DNA of 64,000 bases from Pseudoflavonifractor sp902362925 (GTDB taxonomy: Bacteria; Bacillota; Clostridia; Oscillospirales; Oscillospiraceae), in the NCBI GenBank assembly GCA_902362925.1, contig CABIYL010000018.1, one strand, 5' to 3'. The position numbers were made by a program, and so were the translations under genes. Under the pieces are notes generated by a model that was not told the DNA's origin, did not search any database, and saw only the letters and a list, made by a program, of their open reading frames with translations. Position 1 is the stretch's first letter, and each line of letters begins with the position of its first letter. Positions 16,325 to 26,122 of the stretch are shown here, in pieces.

Positions 16325-18730
16325 TTACTGCTTGATGCGGACATCGTTATCCGTACGCCGGGGCTCCGCCAGCGGAGCCGCCGGGGTCACTTCCCCGCCC
16401 GCGCACTCCTGACACAGCGCCTCGGCCAGAGCCTGATCCGCCTCCTCAATGGGGACAAAGTGCAGCGCCGAGCGGACGGTCTGGTCAATCTCCTCCAGGT
16501 CCTTCACGTTGTCCGCCGGAATGAGCACTGTGCGGATGCCGTTGCGCAGGGCGGCCATGGTCTTCTCCTTGAGGCCGCCGATGGCCAGGGCTCTACCTCG
16601 TAAAGTGATTTCACCTGTCATAGCCACATCCTGCCGGACCGGCGTACCAGTCAGAGCGGAGACCATGGCCACGGTGATGGCAATACCAGCGGAGGGGCCA
16701 TCCTTGGGCACCGCGCCCTCGGGGAAATGGACGTGGATGTCCTTTGTCTTATAGAAATCGGGTTCAACGCCCAGCCGGGCCGCCCGGCTGCGGATATAGG
16801 TAAGGGCCGCGTGGGCGGACTCCTTCATCACGTCGCCCAGGTTGCCGGTCAGCTCAATCTTACCGCTGCCGGGCACCACATTGGCCTCCACCTCCAGCAG
16901 CTCGCCGCCCACCTGGGTCCAAGCCAAGCCGTTGACCACGCCCACCAGAGCCTGTGTGGGACGATTCTCCGGCTGATAGCGGCGCACGCCCAGCAGGCTT
17001 TCCAGGCTGTCACCTGTAACGCTTACAAACTTTACATCATCTGTCACAACACGCATTGCCGCCTTACGGCACACAGCGGCCAGCTGCCGCTCCAGCACAC
17101 GGACACCGGACTCACGGGTGTATCCGGAGATAATCTCCCGGATGGCGTCGTCGGTGATACGCAGCTGCGCCTTCTTCAGGCCGTGGCGCTTGAGCTCCTT
17201 GGGCAGCAGATGCCGCTTGGCAATCTGCAGCTTCTCCTCGTCGGTATAGCTGGTCAGCTCGATGACCTCCATCCGGTCCAGCAGAGGTCGGGGGATGGTG
17301 TCCGTAGTATTGGCGGTGGTGATGAAGAGCACATCGGACAGGTCAAAGGGCAGCTCCAGGAAATTGTCCCGGAAGGTGCTGTTCTGCTCCCCGTCCAGCA
17401 CCTCCAGCAGCGCCGAGGAGGGATCACCGTGGACGTCGGAAGCCAGCTTGTCTATCTCGTCCAACAGCAGTAAAGGATTATTGCTTCCCGCCTGCTTGAT
17501 GGCGGAGATGATACGTCCGGGCATGGCGCCCACGTATGTCTTGCGGTGACCGCGGATTTCCGCCTCGTCGTGGACACCGCCCAGGGAGATACGGGCGAGC
17601 TTCCGGTTGGTGGCTCTGGCCACGGACATGGCGATGGAGGTCTTGCCCACGCCCGGAGGTCCCACCAGGCAGAGCACCTGTCCCTTCAGGTCAGGGGCCA
17701 GCTGCTTGACGGCCAGGAACTCCAGAATCCGCTCCTTCACCTTCTCCAGGCCGAAGTGGTCCCCGTCCAGCACCTTCCGTGCGGCGGCAACATCCACCCG
17801 CTCCTTGGTCTTCTTGTTCCAGGGCAGCTCCAGACACACGTCCAGGTAGTTGCGCATCACCGTGGCCTCGGCGGAGCCAAAGGGCTGCTTCTCCAGCCGG
17901 CCCAGCTCCTTGATCAGCTTCTCTTCCACCTCAGCGGGCAGCTTGGCGTGGGCAATTTTCTGGCGGTACTCCTCTATCTCGCTGTCGCCGTCAGGGTCCT
18001 CGCCCAGCTCCTGGCGGATGACCTTCAGCTGCTCACGCAGCACAAAGTCCCGCTGGCTCCGGCTCAGGCCCTCCCGCACCTTGTTCTGCATGGACTGCTC
18101 CAGCTCCAGAATCTCCACCTCACGGCGGAGCATCTGCTGAAGCTTTTCCAGCCGGCGGACAGGACGCAGCTCCTCCAGAATGACCTGCTTGTCCTCCCCA
18201 CGCATGACGATATTCTGGGCGATATAGTCGGCAATATAGCCGGGGTCGTCGCTGGCCATCACGCTCAGGAGTACATCCGGCGTCATTCTGGGCGCCAGTT
18301 CCGTATAGGACTCAAACAGGTCGTAGGTCTGGCGGATCAGGGCCTCCGTTCTGGCGGAGGTCTTCACCGGCTCTCCCGCCTCAATCTCCCCCACCTGGGC
18401 CTGGAGATAGGGCGTGGTCTGGGTCAGCGCCTCCAAACGGCCACGGGCTACGCCCTCCACCATGACGCGCACGTTGTCCCCCGGCATCCGCAGAATCTGC
18501 CGCACGGTGGACACGGTTCCGATGGTGTACAGGTCATTCTGCCGGGGATTCTCCACCATCAGATCCCGCTGGGCCACCAGAAAGATGGGCTGGCTGTTGG
18601 TCATGGCTTCGTCCAGCGCCTTGATGGAGGCCTCCCGGCCCACATCGAAGTGCATCAGCATATTGGGGAAAATGGTCAGGCCCCGCAGTGCCAGGGCAGG
18701 CATGACGGCGGATATCTTCTGTTCAGACAT
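16325..18730 (-). CDS. lon: ATP-dependent protease La
   Basis: An 801-residue LonA. N-terminal substrate domain (1 to about 300), AAA+ module with Walker A GPPGVGKT (near residue 351) and LLLLDEID, and the protease domain with the catalytic serine in PKDGPSAGIA (near 680) and lysine in GGLKEKTMAALR (near 720). The start at 18730 follows AGGAAG. It lies between clpX and engB. The frame extends 15 codons upstream through the clpX terminator and is not used. Confidence 0.97.
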   Translation of the reverse strand: MSEQKISAVMPALALRGLTIFPNMLMHFDVGREASIKALDEAMTNSQPIFLVAQRDLMVENPRQNDLYTIGTVSTVRQILRMPGDNVRVMVEGVARGRLEALTQTTPYLQAQVGEIEAGEPVKTSARTEALIRQTYDLFESYTELAPRMTPDVLLSVMASDDPGYIADYIAQNIVMRGEDKQVILEELRPVRRLEKLQQMLRREVEILELEQSMQNKVREGLSRSQRDFVLREQLKVIRQELGEDPDGDSEIEEYRQKIAHAKLPAEVEEKLIKELGRLEKQPFGSAEATVMRNYLDVCLELPWNKKTKERVDVAAARKVLDGDHFGLEKVKERILEFLAVKQLAPDLKGQVLCLVGPPGVGKTSIAMSVARATNRKLARISLGGVHDEAEIRGHRKTYVGAMPGRIISAIKQAGSNNPLLLLDEIDKLASDVHGDPSSALLEVLDGEQNSTFRDNFLELPFDLSDVLFITTANTTDTIPRPLLDRMEVIELTSYTDEEKLQIAKRHLLPKELKRHGLKKAQLRITDDAIREIISGYTRESGVRVLERQLAAVCRKAAMRVVTDDVKFVSVTGDSLESLLGVRRYQPENRPTQALVGVVNGLAWTQVGGELLEVEANVVPGSGKIELTGNLGDVMKESAHAALTYIRSRAARLGVEPDFYKTKDIHVHFPEGAVPKDGPSAGIAITVAMVSALTGTPVRQDVAMTGEITLRGRALAIGGLKEKTMAALRNGIRTVLIPADNVKDLEEIDQTVRSALHFVPIEEADQALAEALCQECAGGEVTPAAPLAEPRRTDNDVRIKQ

Positions 18731-18757
18731 GGATTTCACTTCCTTCTCAGGGAATGC

Positions 18758-18788
18758 GAAAGGGGCGGGAGCCACAATCCCCCGCCCC
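18758..18788 (-). terminator. Terminator downstream of clpX
   Basis: On the minus strand GGGGCGGG and CCCGCCCC (18762-18769 with 18781-18788) form an 8-bp GC stem followed by only TTT. The short T-run suggests partial termination before lon. Confidence 0.6.
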
Positions 18789-18841
18789 TCAGAATGTTAC
18801 AGCTGTCTCCCCGTGAGGACGGGCCGGACGCTTTTTTATGC

Positions 18842-20158
18842 TCAGGACACGTTGCCCTGGGCCGGTACGCCGCCCCGCTCCGCCCGGAGCGCCGCACCGC
18901 CAAGGCGGGGCCGCTCGGTCCGGTTGGGGTCGCGCTCGATGATGGGCTGCGCGTGGTCCCGGATGGTGTCCGCCGTGATGGTCACACCGGTGATGGTGGG
19001 ATCAGAGGGCACGTCGTACATAATCTGGGTTACGCTCTCCTCCAGCACAGCACGCAGGCCGCGGGCGCCGATCTCGCGCTCAATGGCCTTGTCAGCCGCA
19101 GCCTCCAGGGCTGCGGGCTCGAAGCGCAGGGCCACATTGTCGTACTCCAGCAGCTTTTCGTACTGCTTCACCAGAGCGTTCTTGGGCTCGGTGAGAATCT
19201 GCACCAGCTGCTCCTTGTTCAGGGCACGCAGGGTGGTCACCACAGGCAGACGGCCCACCAGCTCGGGAATAATACCGAACTTGATGAGGTCGTGGGGCTG
19301 GACATCCTTGAGCACGGCGGAGCGGTCCAGCTCCTTCTTGCTCTTGATCTCCGCGCCGAAGCCCATGGTCTTGCGGTCCTGACGCTGCTCAATGATCTTC
19401 TCCAGGCCGTCAAAGGCGCCGCCGCAGATGAAGAGGATGTTCTTGGTGTTGAGCTGGATGAACTCCTGGTGGGGGTGCTTGCGGCCACCCTGGGGCGGGA
19501 CATTGGCCACGGTGCCCTCCAGAATCTTCAGCAGTGCCTGCTGGACGCCCTCGCCGGACACGTCGCGGGTGATGGAGGTGTTCTCGCTCTTGCGGGCGAT
19601 CTTGTCCATCTCATCGATATAGATGATGCCGCGCTCGGCCAGCTCAATGTCGAAGTCGGCGGCCTGGACCAGACGCAGAAGAATGTTCTCCACGTCGTCG
19701 CCCACGTAGCCGGCCTCGGTCAGGGTGGTGGCGTCGGCAATGGCGAAGGGCACCTTCAGAATCCGGGCCAGGGTCTGGGCAAAGAGGGTCTTGCCGCTGC
19801 CGGTGGGGCCCACCAGCAGGATGTTGCTCTTCTGGAGCTCCACGTCCTCCCCGCCGCCGAAGTAGATCCGCTTGTAGTGGTTGTACACCGCCACCGAGAG
19901 GGCCACCTTGGCGTCCTCCTGGCCGATGATATACTGGTCCAGCACCTCGCGAATCTCCCGGGGGGTGGGAATGACGTCGGGAATCTCCGGGCTGAGCTGC
20001 TCCTCGGGATCATAGGTGTCGTCCAGAATGCTCATGCACAGGTGGACGCACTCATTGCAGATATAGGCACCGGGTCCCGCGATGATACGGTTGACCTGTT
20101 CCTGATGCTTGCCGCAGAAGGAGCAGCGAACCGATTTCTTTTCGTCGTTTTTTGCCAT
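18842..20158 (-). CDS. clpX: ATP-dependent Clp protease ATP-binding subunit ClpX
   Basis: A 438-residue AAA+ unfoldase. The N-terminal C4 zinc domain has RCSFCGKHQ and ICNECV; Walker A is GPTGSGKT near residue 118, the pore loop GYVG follows, Walker B is IIYIDEMDKI and the GGRKHP loop (RKH) is intact. The start MAKNDEKK at 20158 is preceded by a GAGGTAAC ribosome site. It feeds substrates to ClpP, encoded 150 bases upstream. The C-terminal 40 residues are Arg/Pro-rich and longer than usual. Confidence 0.97.
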   Translation of the reverse strand: MAKNDEKKSVRCSFCGKHQEQVNRIIAGPGAYICNECVHLCMSILDDTYDPEEQLSPEIPDVIPTPREIREVLDQYIIGQEDAKVALSVAVYNHYKRIYFGGGEDVELQKSNILLVGPTGSGKTLFAQTLARILKVPFAIADATTLTEAGYVGDDVENILLRLVQAADFDIELAERGIIYIDEMDKIARKSENTSITRDVSGEGVQQALLKILEGTVANVPPQGGRKHPHQEFIQLNTKNILFICGGAFDGLEKIIEQRQDRKTMGFGAEIKSKKELDRSAVLKDVQPHDLIKFGIIPELVGRLPVVTTLRALNKEQLVQILTEPKNALVKQYEKLLEYDNVALRFEPAALEAAADKAIEREIGARGLRAVLEESVTQIMYDVPSDPTITGVTITADTIRDHAQPIIERDPNRTERPRLGGAALRAERGGVPAQGNVS

Positions 20159-20307
20159 ATTGTTACCTCTTGACTCTCTGTTCGATTGCGGCAGCGCCGG
20201 GCGGAGCCTGCCCGGCCTGAATTTGCCGCGGATCACGTCCGCGAGCCGCCGCCGAAGGAATGCTGGAACAGCGCGGGGGCACAGAATGCTCCCGCGCTGT
20301 CTTGGGG

Positions 20308-20889
20308 TTATCTCTGGTAGATGACCTTGTCGATCAGGCCATACTCACAGGCTTCCTCCGCGGACATGAAGTTGTCGCGCTCGCAGTCGGCCGTGACTAC
20401 CTCCACCGGCTTGCCGGTGTTGTCAGCCAGGATCTTGTTCATCCGCTTCTTGATGACCTCCAGGCGCTTGAGGTGGATTGCCATGTCGGTAATCTGTCCC
20501 TGGGTGCCGGCGGAGGGCTGATGAATCATAATCTCGGCGTTGGGGAGCGCCAGCCGCTTGCCCTTGGTGCCCGAGGACAGCAGGAACGCACCCATGCTGG
20601 CCGCCATACCGATGCAGATGGTAGACACGTCGCACTTGATATACTGCATGGTGTCGTAGATGGCCATACCGTCGGTCACGGAGCCGCCGGGGCTGTTGAT
20701 ATAGAACTGGATGTCCTTGTCCGGGTCCTGAGCCTCCAGATAGAGCATCTGGGCCACGACCAGGCTGGCGGTGGTGGCGTTGACTTCCTCGCCCAGGAAA
20801 ATGATGCGGTCATTCAGCAGGCGGGAAAAGATGTCGTAGGAGCGCTCACCACGGTTGGTCTGCTCCACTACATAGGGTACTAAGCTCAT
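20308..20889 (-). CDS. clpP: ATP-dependent Clp protease proteolytic subunit
   Basis: A 193-residue ClpP serine protease. Nucleophile in GMAASMGAFLLSSG (near residue 98), histidine in MIHQPSAG (near 123), and SPGGSVTDGMAIYD near 70. AAAGGAGAT precedes the ATG. A 150-base leader separates it from tig; TATACT in that leader (21015-21030) may be a -10 element but has no convincing -35. It works with ClpX downstream. Confidence 0.97.
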   Translation of the reverse strand: MSLVPYVVEQTNRGERSYDIFSRLLNDRIIFLGEEVNATTASLVVAQMLYLEAQDPDKDIQFYINSPGGSVTDGMAIYDTMQYIKCDVSTICIGMAASMGAFLLSSGTKGKRLALPNAEIMIHQPSAGTQGQITDMAIHLKRLEVIKKRMNKILADNTGKPVEVVTADCERDNFMSAEEACEYGLIDKVIYQR

Positions 20890-21040
20890 GGTTCATGATC
20901 TCCTTTGTTGGATGTAGGGACGCGGGAAGAGGTCTGCTTCCCCGTCCGGCACGTCCGCTCCCATCTCATCCCAGGGCACACACGCCCCTGGAGAAACGGC
21001 AGGCAGTCATACTGCTAAAGTATACCCGCCGATTGGAATC

Positions 21041-22435
21041 TTATTCCTCGGTCTTGGTCTCCTCGCCCTCAGCCTTGGGCTCCTCAGCCTCGGCCTTCTT
21101 GGTGGTTCTCTTGCGGGGAGCGGCCTTCTTCTTGGGCTTCTCCTCGGTCTCGGCCTTCTCAGCCTCGCCCACCTTGCCGGTGCTGTACACAACCTCGGCG
21201 GCCTTCTTGGTCTTGAGCTCCTTGACCAGCTCGCTGTCCACAACAGCGGCCTTCACCTGCTCAACAGGCATGCTGTACTGCTCGGCCAGGCTGTTGTACT
21301 CAGCCTCCTTCTCCTCGTCGGAGATCTCGATGTTCTCGGCGGCGGCGATGGCGTCCAGAGCCAGCTCCACCTGGATCTGATGCAGGGCGCCGTCCTTGGC
21401 CTGCTCATGCATGGCCTCCTTGGTCATGCCCATCATCTGGAGATAGCTCTCGAAGGGCATGCCCTGAGCGGTGATGCGGCGGGCATAGTCGTCCATCATC
21501 TTGTCGGCGCGGTAGTCCACCATGGCCTCGGGGATCTCAACCTCCATGTTGGCCACGACCTGCTCCAGCAGGGCGTTCTCGAAGTTCTCCTGAGCCTGCT
21601 TCTCGCGGCGCTCGGTCACCTTCTTGCTCAGATCGGCCTTGAAGTCGGCCAGAGTCTCAAACTCGGACACGTCCTTGGCGAACTCGTCGTCCACGGTGGG
21701 GACCTTCTTCTCCTTGACCTCGTTAATCTTCACGTGGAAGACAACGGGCTTGCCGGCCAGGTCAGCGTGATAATTCTCGGGGAAGGTGATGTCGATGTCC
21801 TTCTCCTCGCCGGCCTTCATGCCAACCAGCTGATCCTCGAAGCCGGGGACGAAGGAACCGGAGCCCAGCTCCAGGCTGTAGCCCTCGGCCTTGCCGCCCT
21901 CGAAGGGCACGCCGTTGTCGAAGCCCTCGAAGTCCAGCACCACGGTGTCGCCCAGCTGAGCCTCGCGCTCCACGGCCACCAGGCTGGTAGCACGCTGGAT
22001 GTAGGGCTTGAGCTCGTTCTCGATGTCCTCGTCGGTCACGTTGACCTCGGCCTTGGGGGCGGTGAGGCCCTTATACTCGCCCAGCTTCACCTCGGGGCGC
22101 ACGGTGACAACAGCCTTGAAGGAGAAGCCGTCCTTGCCGGCGTCCAGGATCTCCACGTTGGGCCAGGCCACAACGTCCAGATTCTCCTGCTCCACGGCCT
22201 GGCCGTAAGCCTGGGGATAGATCTCATTGATGGCATCTTCGTAGAACACGCCGGAGCCGTACATGCCCTCGATGATCTTGCGGGGGGCGTGGCCCTTGCG
22301 GAAGCCGGGGACAGCGATCTTGCCGCGCTGCTTCTTATAGACCTTGTCGATGGCGGCCTCGAACTCCTCGCCGCTCACCTCGATGATGAGCTCAACCTGG
22401 CTCTTCTCCTGCTTCTCTACGCTTTTGACATTCAT
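21041..22435 (-). CDS. tig: Trigger factor (ribosome-associated chaperone and PPIase)
   Basis: A 464-residue trigger factor. The ribosome-binding signature GFRKGHAPRKIIEGMYG lies near residue 45, the FKBP-type PPIase domain covers about 150-245 (DTVVLDFEGF, GLVGMKAGEE-like QLVGMKAGEEKDI), and the C-terminal chaperone arms follow. The last 45 residues are a Lys/Glu/Ala/Pro tail (KPKKKAAPRKRTTKKAEAEE) longer than in E. coli. The start at 22435 has AGGAGGAA. It begins the tig-clpP-clpX-lon-engB order. Confidence 0.96.
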   Translation of the reverse strand: MNVKSVEKQEKSQVELIIEVSGEEFEAAIDKVYKKQRGKIAVPGFRKGHAPRKIIEGMYGSGVFYEDAINEIYPQAYGQAVEQENLDVVAWPNVEILDAGKDGFSFKAVVTVRPEVKLGEYKGLTAPKAEVNVTDEDIENELKPYIQRATSLVAVEREAQLGDTVVLDFEGFDNGVPFEGGKAEGYSLELGSGSFVPGFEDQLVGMKAGEEKDIDITFPENYHADLAGKPVVFHVKINEVKEKKVPTVDDEFAKDVSEFETLADFKADLSKKVTERREKQAQENFENALLEQVVANMEVEIPEAMVDYRADKMMDDYARRITAQGMPFESYLQMMGMTKEAMHEQAKDGALHQIQVELALDAIAAAENIEISDEEKEAEYNSLAEQYSMPVEQVKAAVVDSELVKELKTKKAAEVVYSTGKVGEAEKAETEEKPKKKAAPRKRTTKKAEAEEPKAEGEETKTEE

Positions 22436-22550
22436 CTTGTTATTTCCTCCTGTCAGCACCGGGGCAAAAATTGTACTCACCCGGGTGCCTATTTGCGTTA
22501 TCCGATTTATACTACCAGATCTTTTTCGAAATTACCAGTCTTTTTTCGAA

Positions 22551-23240
22551 TTATTCACAGATTCTTTGCGGTTGGAAGTTGAGGTAATCCGCCGACACCA
22601 GGTGATACTCCACCGCGCCGCACCTTCCCTCGATGGCCAGCCGGTGGCTGCCGCCGTGAAGATGGCCGTAGTAGCAGCACTTTACGCTGTACCGCTCCAG
22701 CAGGGCGATGATCTCCGGACAGGTGTATCCCTGGTAACGGGGCGGGTAGTGGAGAAAGCAGAGCTTTTCCCTCTCCCCTGCCGCCTTCAGCGACGCCTCC
22801 AGCCGGATGAGCTCCCGGTTGAACACCTTTTCATTGTGGCCGTTCTGGTCCTCCTCATAGAACCAGCCCCGAGTGCCGCAGAGGGCCAGGTCGCCGTACT
22901 CCCCGCAGTTGTTGTGGAGAATGCTCAGGGTGGTGAAGCCGTTCTCCTCAAAAAAACGGTTCATCTTTGCGGCGGTGGTCCACCAGTAGTCGTGGTTTCC
23001 CTTCAAAATATACTTCTTTTTTCCGGGCAGCGCGTCCAGAAAGGCAAAGTCCTCCCTGGCCTGCTGGAGGCTCATGCCCCAGGAGATATCCCCGCAGAGC
23101 ACCACGGTATCCTCCGGTCCTACCCGCTCAAAGCCCTGCTTCAGCTTGTCCACATACCCCGTCCAGTTGCCGCCGAACACGTCCATGGGCTTGTCCACGG
23201 CCAGGGACAGGTGGGTATCTCCGATTGTATAAAGGGCCAT
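22551..23240 (-). CDS. Calcineurin-like metallophosphoesterase
   Basis: A 229-residue phosphoesterase with all metal motifs: IGDTHLS at the start, CGDISWGMS near residue 49, KGNHDYWW near 79 and YYGHLHGGS near 193. This clostridial subfamily (with the GDISWG variant) has no proven substrate. It sits 23 bases after thrC on the same strand. Confidence 0.87.
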   Translation of the reverse strand: MALYTIGDTHLSLAVDKPMDVFGGNWTGYVDKLKQGFERVGPEDTVVLCGDISWGMSLQQAREDFAFLDALPGKKKYILKGNHDYWWTTAAKMNRFFEENGFTTLSILHNNCGEYGDLALCGTRGWFYEEDQNGHNEKVFNRELIRLEASLKAAGEREKLCFLHYPPRYQGYTCPEIIALLERYSVKCCYYGHLHGGSHRLAIEGRCGAVEYHLVSADYLNFQPQRICE

Positions 23241-23263
23241 GCCATACCTCCGGGCAAGTTTTT

Positions 23264-24751
23264 TCAGCGGAGCATGTCCAGGACTGCGTCCACCATGTGG
23301 TCCTTGGTGACCGTGTTGTCAAACCGGCGGGCCTTGCCGGCCAGTCCGGCCAGAGGCGCGGGGGCCTCAACGCCGGTCTTCTTGGCCAGTTGGGCGATGA
23401 TGTCGGTGCCCTCGGCCAGCTCCGACACACCCAGCGCACCCAGGACGGTGTCGCAGAACTTGAAGGGGCTGGCGGTGGACACCACGATGGCGGTGGTGTT
23501 GTCCCCGCTCTCCTTGCGGTACTGCTCCAGCACGTCGTAGGCCACGGCGGTGTGGGGATCAATGAGATAGTGGAACTTGTTCCACACCTTGCCGATAACC
23601 TTCTGGGTCTCGGCGTCGTCGCAGAAGCCGGCGGCAAAGAGCTTGCCCAGCTTCTTCTTGATCTCCTCGCTGACCTCATAGCGTCCATCGGCGGCCAGCT
23701 GGGCCATGTAGCCCTTGACCTCCTCGTCGTTGTTGTTGGTCAGCTCGAAGAGCATACGCTCCAGGTTGGAGGAGATGAGGATGTCCATGGAAGGGGACAT
23801 GGTGTTGTAGAAGTGACGATTTCGGTCATACACACCCGTGTTCAGGAAGTCGGTCAGCACGTTGTTGCTGTTGGACGCGCAGATCAGTTTCTGGATGGGC
23901 ACACCCATCTGCTTGGCGTAGTAGGCGGCCAGAATGTTGCCGAAGTTGCCGGTGGGCACGCAGACGTTCACCGGGTCGCCCAGGGCGATCTTCTCCTCCC
24001 GCACCAGGTCGCAGTAGGCAGAGGCATAGTAGACAATCTGTGGCAGCACACGGCCCCAGTTGATGGAGTTGGCGCTGGAGAGGAAGTATCCCCGCTCCGC
24101 CAGCTGGGCACGGAGCTTCTCGTCGGAGAAGAGACGCTTGACGCCGGTCTGGGCATCATCGAAGTTGCCCACCACGGAGCAGACACCCACGTTCTCACCC
24201 TCCTGAGTGCACATCTGCAGCTCCTGGATGGCGGAGACGCCGTCCTTGGGGTAGAACACCAGAATCTTGGTGCCGTCCACGTCCCGGAAGCCCTCCAGAG
24301 CGCCCTTGCCGGTGTCGCCAGAGGTGGCCACCAGAATGCAGGCGGTCTTCTTCTCGTCGTTCTTCTTCAGGGAGGCGGTCAGCAGGTGGGGCAGCATCTG
24401 CAGCGCCATGTCCTTGAAGGCGCAGGTGGGGCCGTGCCACAGCTCCAGGCAGTAAGTATTCTCGTCCACCTTGCGGACAGGGGCCACCTCGCGGACGTCA
24501 AACTTCTCCTTGTTGTAGGCCTTGGCGGCAAAGGAGGCCAGCTCAGAGGCGGTAAAGTCGTCCAGATAGGGCTTCATGATGTACACGGCCCGCTGCTGGT
24601 AAGACATATCAGTGAGGGTCTTCAGCCCGTTCTGGGACAGCTTAGGAAACACCTCGGGGGTCAGCAGACCGCCGTCCTCTGCAAGCCCCTGTGCGATGGC
24701 CTGAGAAGCGGCAAGCCGCATCTGCTTGTTTCTTGTGCTCACATAGTACAT
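23264..24751 (-). CDS. thrC: Threonine synthase
   Basis: A 495-residue PLP enzyme that converts O-phosphohomoserine to threonine. The PLP lysine is in CAFKDMALQMLPHLL near residue 113; VATSGDTGKGALEGF near 143 and PTGNFGNILAAYYAK near 266 are phosphate-binding loops. The length fits the long class found in E. coli and Clostridia. Its start lies inside the 3' end of the dipeptidase gene (13-base overlap). Confidence 0.95.
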   Translation of the reverse strand: MYYVSTRNKQMRLAASQAIAQGLAEDGGLLTPEVFPKLSQNGLKTLTDMSYQQRAVYIMKPYLDDFTASELASFAAKAYNKEKFDVREVAPVRKVDENTYCLELWHGPTCAFKDMALQMLPHLLTASLKKNDEKKTACILVATSGDTGKGALEGFRDVDGTKILVFYPKDGVSAIQELQMCTQEGENVGVCSVVGNFDDAQTGVKRLFSDEKLRAQLAERGYFLSSANSINWGRVLPQIVYYASAYCDLVREEKIALGDPVNVCVPTGNFGNILAAYYAKQMGVPIQKLICASNSNNVLTDFLNTGVYDRNRHFYNTMSPSMDILISSNLERMLFELTNNNDEEVKGYMAQLAADGRYEVSEEIKKKLGKLFAAGFCDDAETQKVIGKVWNKFHYLIDPHTAVAYDVLEQYRKESGDNTTAIVVSTASPFKFCDTVLGALGVSELAEGTDIIAQLAKKTGVEAPAPLAGLAGKARRFDNTVTKDHMVDAVLDMLR

Positions 24752-25692
24752 ACTTCACTCACAACCCTCATCAGATTATTGAAGAACACATCGCGCACCA
24801 GCGCTTCTGAATAATTGCGCCGCAGGAGCCGCTCGTACAGCTCCGCCATATCCTGAATGCCTGACATCCCCCGGGGCATTCTGGAAATTCCGTCCCAGTC
24901 CCCGCCGATGGCCACACTCTTCTCTCCCCCCAGGGAGAGGAAGTGCTCCAGATGGGAAATCACCGTGTCGTAGTCCGGGTCATCCCCCAGGAAGTCGGCA
25001 AACATATTCAGCCCTGCCACACCATGATGTTCTATTATGGCAGTAAATTGCCCGTCGGTCAAGTTTCTTGGGGCAGAAAATACGGCGCGGGCATTGGAAT
25101 GACTGGCAACGAAAGGTCCTTTACACAGCTCCGCTACGTCCCAGAAGCCGGGATCGGACAGGTGGGACACGTCCACCAGCATACCCAGACAGTTCATTCT
25201 GCGGACAAATTCCTTTCCCTGCCGGGACAATCCCCTGTCCTTCTCCTCCGCGTTGGAGCCGGACAGGACATTGGCGTGGTTCCAGGTGAGATTCACCGCC
25301 CGGACACCCAGGCGGAAAGCCTCCTCCAGGCGCTCCAGGTCGCAGTCCAGCAGCTCCGCCCCCTCCACCGAGAGAAAGGCGGCCCGCTTTCCGGCCCGGA
25401 AGGCGGCGTCCGCTTCCTCAGCCGTGCGGCAGTGGACAATTAAATCGCTGTTGGCCGCCATCTCCCGCTGAAAAACGGTGTATTCCTCTTGAAACAGCCG
25501 CCACAGCGGCAGTTCGGGCCGGGCAGCGGCGTCGCCGAAGATGGCGAAAAACTGGGCATAGGGTCCAAAGGCCGTTGTCCGCTCCAGGTCCAGGTGGCCC
25601 TCACTTCTGCGGAAGCCGCCCCCTTGCTCAAAACAGCGGGAGACGGTGTCGCAGTGGCCGTCAAACAGACAGATTCGCTCCGTTAGAATCAC
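24739..25692 (-). CDS. Membrane dipeptidase family (peptidase M19)
   Basis: A 317-residue zinc dipeptidase of the renal-dipeptidase family. FDGHCDT near residue 10 supplies the first metal His and Asp, SVEGAEL near 106 the bridging Glu, DVSHL and ASHSNARA the later histidines, and GGDWDGI the final Asp. No signal peptide is seen, so it is probably cytosolic. The substrate is likely a dipeptide but is not specified. Confidence 0.9.
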   Translation of the reverse strand: MILTERICLFDGHCDTVSRCFEQGGGFRRSEGHLDLERTTAFGPYAQFFAIFGDAAARPELPLWRLFQEEYTVFQREMAANSDLIVHCRTAEEADAAFRAGKRAAFLSVEGAELLDCDLERLEEAFRLGVRAVNLTWNHANVLSGSNAEEKDRGLSRQGKEFVRRMNCLGMLVDVSHLSDPGFWDVAELCKGPFVASHSNARAVFSAPRNLTDGQFTAIIEHHGVAGLNMFADFLGDDPDYDTVISHLEHFLSLGGEKSVAIGGDWDGISRMPRGMSGIQDMAELYERLLRRNYSEALVRDVFFNNLMRVVSEVCTM

Positions 25693-25722
25693 TTCCCTCT
25701 CCGTCCCGACTGACGTGACGGA

Positions 25723-26082
25723 CTAAAATGCGTTCTCAAGATAGACGATCTGTGGCTGAGCCGTAGCCGTCCCCTGGGGTGCGTAGACCTCCGCCACGTC
25801 AAACCGGGGCTGGCGTTCCGTGGGGTTCTGAGCCAGATAAATCTCCGCCGTGGTGCGGATGCGCTCCTGTTTGCCCCAGTCGACAAAGGCCCGGCCAGGG
25901 GCAAAGCGGTCGCTTTTGCGCAGTTTGACTTCCACAAAGAGGAGATAGGGGCCGTCCTCCGCGATGAGGTCAATCTCCCCGAAGCGGGTCCGATAGCCCG
26001 AGGCCACCACACTGCAGCCCCGACGCCGCAGCTCCTCCGCCACCAGGGACTCCCCCCAGCGGCCCAGCAGGCTGGTATTCAT
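25723..26082 (-). CDS. YraN family protein (UPF0102), nuclease-like
   Basis: A 119-residue UPF0102 protein with a predicted PD-(D/E)xK nuclease fold: GESLVAEELRRRG at the start, then FGEIDLIAEDG and LLFVEVKLRKS with the acidic and lysine active-site residues, and KQERIRTTAEIYL. Usually located beside rnhB, as here (40 bases). No function has been proven for the family that I can name. Confidence 0.88.
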   Translation of the reverse strand: MNTSLLGRWGESLVAEELRRRGCSVVASGYRTRFGEIDLIAEDGPYLLFVEVKLRKSDRFAPGRAFVDWGKQERIRTTAEIYLAQNPTERQPRFDVAEVYAPQGTATAQPQIVYLENAF

Positions 26083-26122
26083 ACGCCCACACTCTCTTTT
26101 CTCTGTAAAGCTGTTTTCCTGT

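Noticed and set aside
17546..20173. Very long plus-strand open frame opposite lon, clpX
   Set aside because: Mirror frame of GC-rich minus-strand genes; the products are His/Leu/Gly-rich with no ribosome site, and the minus-strand genes are certain.
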